64,000 nt of DNA from JAAYBF01 sp963715445. GTDB taxonomy: Bacteria > Actinomycetota > Thermoleophilia > Solirubrobacterales > Thermoleophilaceae. Location: NCBI GenBank assembly GCA_963715445.1, contig OY970240.1, positions 806,001 through 870,000 of the forward strand. Direction: 5' to 3'. The notes below the pieces were generated by a model. It ran no database searches. It had not been told where the DNA came from and worked only from the letters and a program-made list of their open reading frames with translations. This document shows positions 59,438-64,000 of the stretch, one piece after another. A program made the translations under genes and the position numbers. The first letter of the stretch is position 1; the number at the start of each line of letters is the position of its first letter.

Positions 59438-60261
59438 CGGCGGGCCTCCGCCACGATCGCCCCCGGCGGCATCCGCTCCGCGGCGCGCTCGGCGAGCTCC
59501 CGCGTGGCGAAGACGCCGAACGTCGTCGGCCCCGAGCCCGTGACCCGCGCGCCCAGGGCGCCGGCGGCGAGCAGCTCATCGATCGACTCCCCCAGCTCGG
59601 GCCGCAGGGACAGCGCGGCGCGCTCGAGGTCGTTCGTTAGGCCTGCGGCAACGCTCTCGGCCGAGCCTGCGGCAAGCCGGCGCAGCGGAGCCGGGTCGAG
59701 CGCCTCGGCGTGCCCGCCGATCCTGTCGAGCTCGGCGTACACCGCAGCCGTCGAGAGGCCTTCGGATCGAGGCGCCAACAGGAGCGTCATCTCGGGAAGG
59801 TCTACCGGTTCCACCACCTCGCCGACGCCTGTGACGAGCGCGTGACGGGGGGCGACCTGGCTCGGCACGTCGGATCCGAGGCGCGCCGCGACGCCGCGCA
59901 GGCCGTCCGCCGTCAGCGGCGAGCCCGCGATCTCGTTCGCCGCGCGCAGAACGGCCGCGGCGTCGGCGCTGCCGCCCGCCAGCCCGGCGGCCACCGGGAT
60001 CCGCTTGCGGATGTCCACACGCAGCGGAGGCAGCTCCGCATCCGCCGCCGCCTCCCGGAAGGCGCTGAGCGCCGCCGTGGCCAGGTTGTCCCCCTCCACC
60101 CCGGCGCAGACGACCTCGTCGCGCTCGGCGGGTGCGACCAGCACCTCGTCGGCGAGGTCGAGCGAGGCGAACAGCGAGCAGATCGGATGGAGCCCGTCGG
60201 GCCGGGGAGCTCCCACCCGCAGCACGAGGTTCACCTTCGCGTAGGCGCGCTCGGCGATCAC
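59434..60261 (-). CDS. ispE: 4-diphosphocytidyl-2-C-methyl-D-erythritol kinase
   Basis: A 275-residue GHMP kinase of the MEP isoprenoid pathway. The N-terminal AKVNLVLRVGAPRPDGLHPI and the ATP loop PVAAGLAGGSADAAAVLRA define IspE; the GSGPTTFGVF motif near the end is intact. The GTG at 60261 overlaps the rsmA stop (GTGA), so the longer open frame upstream is not used. Confidence 0.95.
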   Translation of the reverse strand: MIAERAYAKVNLVLRVGAPRPDGLHPICSLFASLDLADEVLVAPAERDEVVCAGVEGDNLATAALSAFREAAADAELPPLRVDIRKRIPVAAGLAGGSADAAAVLRAANEIAGSPLTADGLRGVAARLGSDVPSQVAPRHALVTGVGEVVEPVDLPEMTLLLAPRSEGLSTAAVYAELDRIGGHAEALDPAPLRRLAAGSAESVAAGLTNDLERAALSLRPELGESIDELLAAGALGARVTGSGPTTFGVFATRELAERAAERMPPGAIVAEARR

Positions 60262-61133
60262 GACCGCCGCGCCTTCAGGAGATCGAGCCGCTCGTGGCCG
60301 ATCGCGTCGGCGAGCCTGGCGAAGTCGGCGGGGGCCAGCCTCTCCGCGCGAGCGTCGGCCGGCTGGCCGATCTCCACGAGCGCCTCCCGAGCCCGGTCGC
60401 GCACGCCCTCCGGTGCCCCGGGGTCGAGTGCCAGCGAGCCGGCGAGCGCCTTGCGCCGGTGCGCGAAGGCCGCGTGCACGAGCGCCACCACCGAGCCCGG
60501 AGGCGACGGCCCGTGGCGCCGCAGCAGCACGAGCGCCGACTCGACGTTCGGCTCGGGATGGAAGACGGTGCGCGGCACGCGCCGCAGGACGCGCACCTCG
60601 CACGCGAGCTGGGCGAGCACCGAGGTGGCGCCGTAGACCTTGCTGCCCGGCTTCGCGGCGAAGCGCTCGCCGACCTCGCGCTGCACCATCGCGACCCACA
60701 GCTCCACTCCGGGCAGCTCGGCGACGGTCTTCAGCGTCACCGTCGCGGCGACGCCGTAGGGCAGGTTGGCGACGACCTTGGTCGGAGAGGGGTCGAGCGC
60801 CTGGAGATCGAGCGCGACGGCGTCGGCGAGGTGGAGCGTCGTGTTGGCGTGCGGCTCGAGCGCCTCGCGCAGGGGCGCCTCCAGCGAGCGGTCCACCTCC
60901 ACCACGTGGAGGTGCCCGACACGCGGAGCGAGGTGCTCGGAGAGCACGCCGAGGCCCCCTCCCACCTCGAGCACCACGTCGCCCGGATCGAGCTCGGCGG
61001 CGTCGCCGATCAGGCGCAGGAAGTTGTCGTCGATGAGGAAGTTCTGGCCCAGCTCGCGGTTCGGGCGGATGTCGAAGCGCCGGAGGCGGTTGAGGCTCGC
61101 CTGGCGCGGAAGCCCGGCGGCGGGCTCGCTCAC
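60258..61133 (-). CDS. rsmA: 16S rRNA (adenine1518/1519-N6) dimethyltransferase
   Basis: A 291-residue KsgA/RsmA methyltransferase. It has LGQNFLIDDNFL at the start, the SAM site LEVGGGLGVLSEHLA and the catalytic NLPYGVA motif. A C-terminal domain (FHPEPNVESALVLLRR) follows. It dimethylates two adenines in helix 45 late in 30S assembly. It overlaps tatD upstream and ispE downstream by 4 bases each, so tatD-rsmA-ispE is one tightly coupled unit. Confidence 0.96.
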   Translation of the reverse strand: MSEPAAGLPRQASLNRLRRFDIRPNRELGQNFLIDDNFLRLIGDAAELDPGDVVLEVGGGLGVLSEHLAPRVGHLHVVEVDRSLEAPLREALEPHANTTLHLADAVALDLQALDPSPTKVVANLPYGVAATVTLKTVAELPGVELWVAMVQREVGERFAAKPGSKVYGATSVLAQLACEVRVLRRVPRTVFHPEPNVESALVLLRRHGPSPPGSVVALVHAAFAHRRKALAGSLALDPGAPEGVRDRAREALVEIGQPADARAERLAPADFARLADAIGHERLDLLKARRS

Positions 61134-61879
61134 CAGCCGAAGACGCGTGCCGCGTTGCGCTCCACCAGCGCCTCGAGCTCGGCGTAGGACACGCCCCTCA
61201 GCTCGGCGACCAGCTCCGCGGTGTGCGTCACGTTGGCGGGCTCGTTGGGAGTTCCGCGCACCGGCTCCGGAGTGAGGTAGGGGGAGTCCGTCTCCACCAG
61301 CAGGAGGTCGTCGGGCACCTGCCGGGCCGCTTCCTGGAGCGCCTCCGAGCCGCGGTAGGTCACGTTCCCGGCGAACGAGCAGATGTAGCCGCGCGCGACG
61401 GCCTCCTCGAGGCGGTCGGGCACCAGGAAGCAGTGGAGGATCACGGTGAGGCCCTCGGCGTGCTCGGCGAGCACCGCGAACGTGTCGTCGGCCGCCTCGC
61501 GCGTGTGGATCACCACCGGCATCCCGACCCGCCGCGCGAGGGCGAGCTGCGCCTCGAACGCGCGCCGCTGATCCTCGCGCGGGGCGCGGTCGCGGAAGTA
61601 GTCGAGCCCCGTCTCGCCGATCGCGACGACGCCCGGCTGGGCGGCCGCGCGCTCGATCTCCTCGATGTCCTCGTCGCGCCAGCCAGTCGTGCTGTTGGGG
61701 TGGCGGCCGACGATCGCGGAGACCCCTTCGAGGGAGGCCGCCGCCTCCAGCGCGCGCTGGTTGGTCTGCGGGTCCATCCCCACGGTCGCCATCCGCGTCA
61801 CGCCGAGCGTGCGCGCATGCTTCACGAGCTCGGCGTCGGGCGCCTTGCAGGAATCGAGGTGGCAGTGGGTGTCGATCAC
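61130..61879 (-). CDS. tatD: TatD family metal-dependent DNase
   Basis: A 249-residue TIM-barrel hydrolase: VIDTHCHLD (first metal ligands), VAIGETGLDYF, VIHTREA, ILHCF and LVETDSPYL are all present. Family members are 3'-5' DNases or D-aminoacyl-tRNA deacylase-like. The GTG at 61879 has GAGG 6-7 bases upstream; the longer open frame overlaps metG. Confidence 0.94.
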   Translation of the reverse strand: MIDTHCHLDSCKAPDAELVKHARTLGVTRMATVGMDPQTNQRALEAAASLEGVSAIVGRHPNSTTGWRDEDIEEIERAAAQPGVVAIGETGLDYFRDRAPREDQRRAFEAQLALARRVGMPVVIHTREAADDTFAVLAEHAEGLTVILHCFLVPDRLEEAVARGYICSFAGNVTYRGSEALQEAARQVPDDLLLVETDSPYLTPEPVRGTPNEPANVTHTAELVAELRGVSYAELEALVERNAARVFGW

Positions 61880-61889
61880 GCAGCAGCCT

Positions 61890-63413
61890 CTACGCCGGGG
61901 TCTCGGCCTTGGGCTCCACGCGCGGGAAGAGCTGGCCGAGCTCGCCGAGCGTCGCTCCGCCGCCGACCGCGCCCAGCTCGGCGGTGTCGAGCGAGAGATC
62001 CTCGCGGCCCAGGGCGGCGAGCAGCCGCTCGGCCGATTCCGGCATCCACGGGTGCAGCAGCACCGAGACGACGCGCAGGCCCTCGGCGAGCGTGTAGAGC
62101 ACGACGTCGAGCTCGACCGCCGCGCCATCGTCCTTGGCCAGCTGCCACGGCTCGCTCTCGGTGACGTAGCGGTTGAGCGCGCGCACCCGCTCCCAGACGT
62201 CCTCGAGCGCCGCGCTGACCTCGACGCTGTCGATCCGCCGGAGCACCGTCGCCGCGAGGCCGTCGAACTGCATCGCGATCTCCGGAGCGGGATCGGCGTT
62301 CGGCACCACCCCGTCGCGGTACTTGCCGATCATCGCGAGCGTGCGGCTGGCGAGATTGCCGTAGTCGTTGGCGAGCTCGGAGACGTAGCGCGTCTCGAAC
62401 CCCTCGGGCGATATCGAGCCGTCCTGGCCGAAGCCGACCTCGCGCAGCAGGTAGTAGCGCAGCGCGTCGGTGCCGTAGACGTCCATCACCTCGAACGGGT
62501 CGAGCACGTTGCCGAGCGACTTCGACATCTTGTGGTCGTCCATCAGCAGGTAGCCGTGGATGAACAGCGTGCGCGGCTGCTCGAGCTCTGCCGCCATCAG
62601 CAGCGCCGGCCAGATGACCGCGTGGAACTTGAGGATGTCCTTGGCGATCAGGTGGACGGTCGGCGGCCAGAAGCGCTCGGTCAGGTCCTCGCCGGGATGC
62701 GCGTAGCGCAGCGCCGAGCAGTAGTTGAGCAGCGCGTCGATCCAGACGTAGATCGTCTGCTCGGGGTCCCACGGCACCGGCACGCCCCAGGTCAGGCCAT
62801 GGCGACTCAGCGAGAGGTCGTTGAGCCCGCCCTGGATGAACGAGAGCGCCTCGTTGTAACGGTTGCGCGGCAGCACCCACTCGGGTCGCTCGGCATAGAG
62901 CTTCTCGAGCGGCTCCTGGAAGGCGGAGAGGCGGAAGAACCAGTTCTCCTCCTGCTCGCGGTCGAGGTCGATCAGGTGGATCGGGCACCTGTTGCCCTCG
63001 AGGATCTCGTTCTCGGTCTTGAAGTCGGCGCAGCGCGGGCAGTACCAGCCCTCGTAGAGGCCCTGGTAGACGTGGCCGCTCTCCTTCAGCCGCGTCGCGA
63101 TCTCCGCGACGACTGCCTCGTGCTCCGGGTCGCTGGTGCGGATGAAGAAGTCGTTGGTCGCGTTGACGCGGCGCGCGACCTCCTTGAAGCGCTCCGCGTT
63201 GCGCTCGGCCAGCTCGCGTGGAGCGACCCCCTCGCGCTCGGCCGCCTGCGCCACCGGCTCGCCGTGCTCGTCGGTCCCCGTCAGGAAGAAGACGTCCTCG
63301 CCGCGCTGACGCATGTGGCGAGCGAGCACGTCGGCGGCGACCGTCGTGTAGACGTGGCCCAGGTGGGGCTCGCCGTTGACGTAGTAGATGGGAGTGGTGA
63401 CGTAGTACGGCAC
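61890..63413 (-). CDS. metG: Methionyl-tRNA synthetase
   Basis: A 507-residue class I synthetase. The signature HLGH is in TTPIYYVNGEPHLGHVYTT and KMSKSLGN binds ATP. A CPRC zinc knuckle, WIDALLNY and a C-terminal anticodon-binding helical domain are visible. There is no C-terminal EMAP-type dimerisation domain. The GTG at 63413 matches the conserved family N-terminus; the open frame continues upstream without similarity. Confidence 0.96.
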   Translation of the reverse strand: MPYYVTTPIYYVNGEPHLGHVYTTVAADVLARHMRQRGEDVFFLTGTDEHGEPVAQAAEREGVAPRELAERNAERFKEVARRVNATNDFFIRTSDPEHEAVVAEIATRLKESGHVYQGLYEGWYCPRCADFKTENEILEGNRCPIHLIDLDREQEENWFFRLSAFQEPLEKLYAERPEWVLPRNRYNEALSFIQGGLNDLSLSRHGLTWGVPVPWDPEQTIYVWIDALLNYCSALRYAHPGEDLTERFWPPTVHLIAKDILKFHAVIWPALLMAAELEQPRTLFIHGYLLMDDHKMSKSLGNVLDPFEVMDVYGTDALRYYLLREVGFGQDGSISPEGFETRYVSELANDYGNLASRTLAMIGKYRDGVVPNADPAPEIAMQFDGLAATVLRRIDSVEVSAALEDVWERVRALNRYVTESEPWQLAKDDGAAVELDVVLYTLAEGLRVVSVLLHPWMPESAERLLAALGREDLSLDTAELGAVGGGATLGELGQLFPRVEPKAETPA

Positions 63414-63439
63414 GGAGGCCGATGCTACTGGCGCTGCGC

Positions 63440-64000
63440 TCAGCGCCGGGCGAGCAGCGGCAGCAGCCGGGCGACCGCCCGTCCGTCGGATCGGGCGCGG
63501 TCGGGAGAGGAGCGGCGAGCGCCGCCCACGAGGGCAGCCGCCGCGAGCAGGCCGAAGGCGCACGCGAGCGCCCAGCCCGGATCGAGCCCCTTGCGCGGTT
63601 GGGGCGCGAGGCGGGAACCCAGTTCGAACACGGGCGAGGGCGCCCTGACCGGCGCAGGCGCCCGGCCGAGAACGGGTCGGCGGGCGGGCACGGGCGAGCG
63701 CTCGCCAACAGGCTCCGGGCGCGGCAGCGGAACGACCGGCACCGGCGAGCGCACCGGCACGGGAACGCCCCGCGGGCGCTCACCCGGCGCGGGAGGCGCC
63801 GGCAGCAGCTCGCGCGGATCCCTGTACGAGTGCCTCGAGCCGGCCTCGCGCACGCCGAAGTGGAGATGTGGCGCGGCCGACGAGCGCTCCCCGCTCGTGC
63901 CGACGGCCCCGATCCTCTCGCCGCTGGCGACCCGCTCGCCCTCGCGCACCTCGACGCTCGCGAGGTGGAGGTAGGACGTGTCGAGGAGGCCGTCCGAGGT
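63440..64000 (-). CDS. M23 family metallopeptidase (5' part outside window)
   Basis: The visible 186 residues are the C-terminal part of a LytM/M23 peptidoglycan endopeptidase. It includes SYLHLASVEV, GAVGTSGERSSA and the zinc/catalytic PHLHFGV motif. After the domain come a ~75-residue Pro/Arg/Val-rich linker and a hydrophobic helix (WALACAFGLLAAAALVGGA), then a basic end. The frame continues past base 64000, so the N-terminal part and start lie outside. A C-terminal membrane anchor after a Pro-rich linker would place the peptidase at the wall side. Confidence 0.85.
   Translation of the reverse strand, partial: TSDGLLDTSYLHLASVEVREGERVASGERIGAVGTSGERSSAAPHLHFGVREAGSRHSYRDPRELLPAPPAPGERPRGVPVPVRSPVPVVPLPRPEPVGERSPVPARRPVLGRAPAPVRAPSPVFELGSRLAPQPRKGLDPGWALACAFGLLAAAALVGGARRSSPDRARSDGRAVARLLPLLARR

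Overview
The window is GC-rich, dense DNA from an actinobacterium. The best fit is class Thermoleophilia (Solirubrobacterales or a close relative), inferred from three things. Several secreted proteins end in lysine/arginine-rich modules of a kind I associate with that group. GTG and TTG starts are common. The right half carries an actinobacterial housekeeping block (metG-tatD-rsmA-ispE ... glmU-prs ... rplY-pth-mfd-mazG-eno-ftsB). I see no rRNA, CRISPR array, insertion sequence, integrase or replication origin.

Layout. 1-6,600: end of a secreted basic protein, a GGDEF/EAL c-di-GMP enzyme, an MMPL/RND-type exporter and a SnoaL-tailed ECF sigma factor. 6,600-21,000: small enzymes and regulators (VOC proteins, PadR plus a membrane partner, a RibD-like reductase, CYTH, cupin, AI-2E-type permease, potassium channel). 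Among them are three large secreted proteins: RCC1 repeats, a Ycf48-like propeller, and P-domain plus thrombospondin type-3 repeats. 21,000-27,830: an accessory region beside an initiator tRNA. It holds a truncated OmpA-type gene, a two-gene operon in which both products carry HEPN-type RNxxxH motifs, a frameshifted gene remnant, and a 3.3-kb adhesin-like gene containing 2.3 copies of a 666-bp tandem repeat.

27,830-42,000: tRNA-fMet, an Ppx/GppA phosphatase, a candidate structured small RNA, a ThDP enzyme, and two oxidoreductases divergent around a 21-bp palindrome. Then come a SpoIIE-type phosphatase, tRNA-Leu, a sigma factor fused to an anti-sigma-like zinc motif and a membrane segment, a metallo-hydrolase operon, a zinc-ribbon rhomboid lacking its catalytic residues, a YbdK-type ligase and an IolC-like aldolase. 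42,000-64,000: mostly leftward genes for cell-wall precursors (glmU, ispE), PRPP, translation (metG, pth, rplY, rsmA), repair (mfd, tatD), glycolysis (eno), nucleotide clean-up (mazG) and division (ftsB). These are interrupted by an AarF kinase, a DedA-PAP2 fusion, a PucR regulator and tRNA-Gln followed by a solitary HNH gene.

The parts most worth following up are the HEPN pair, the sigma/zinc-motif/membrane fusion, the candidate structured RNA at 29,041-29,224, the divergent palindrome at 31,916 and the pseudo-rhomboid. All functions come from reading motifs by eye; no database search was run.
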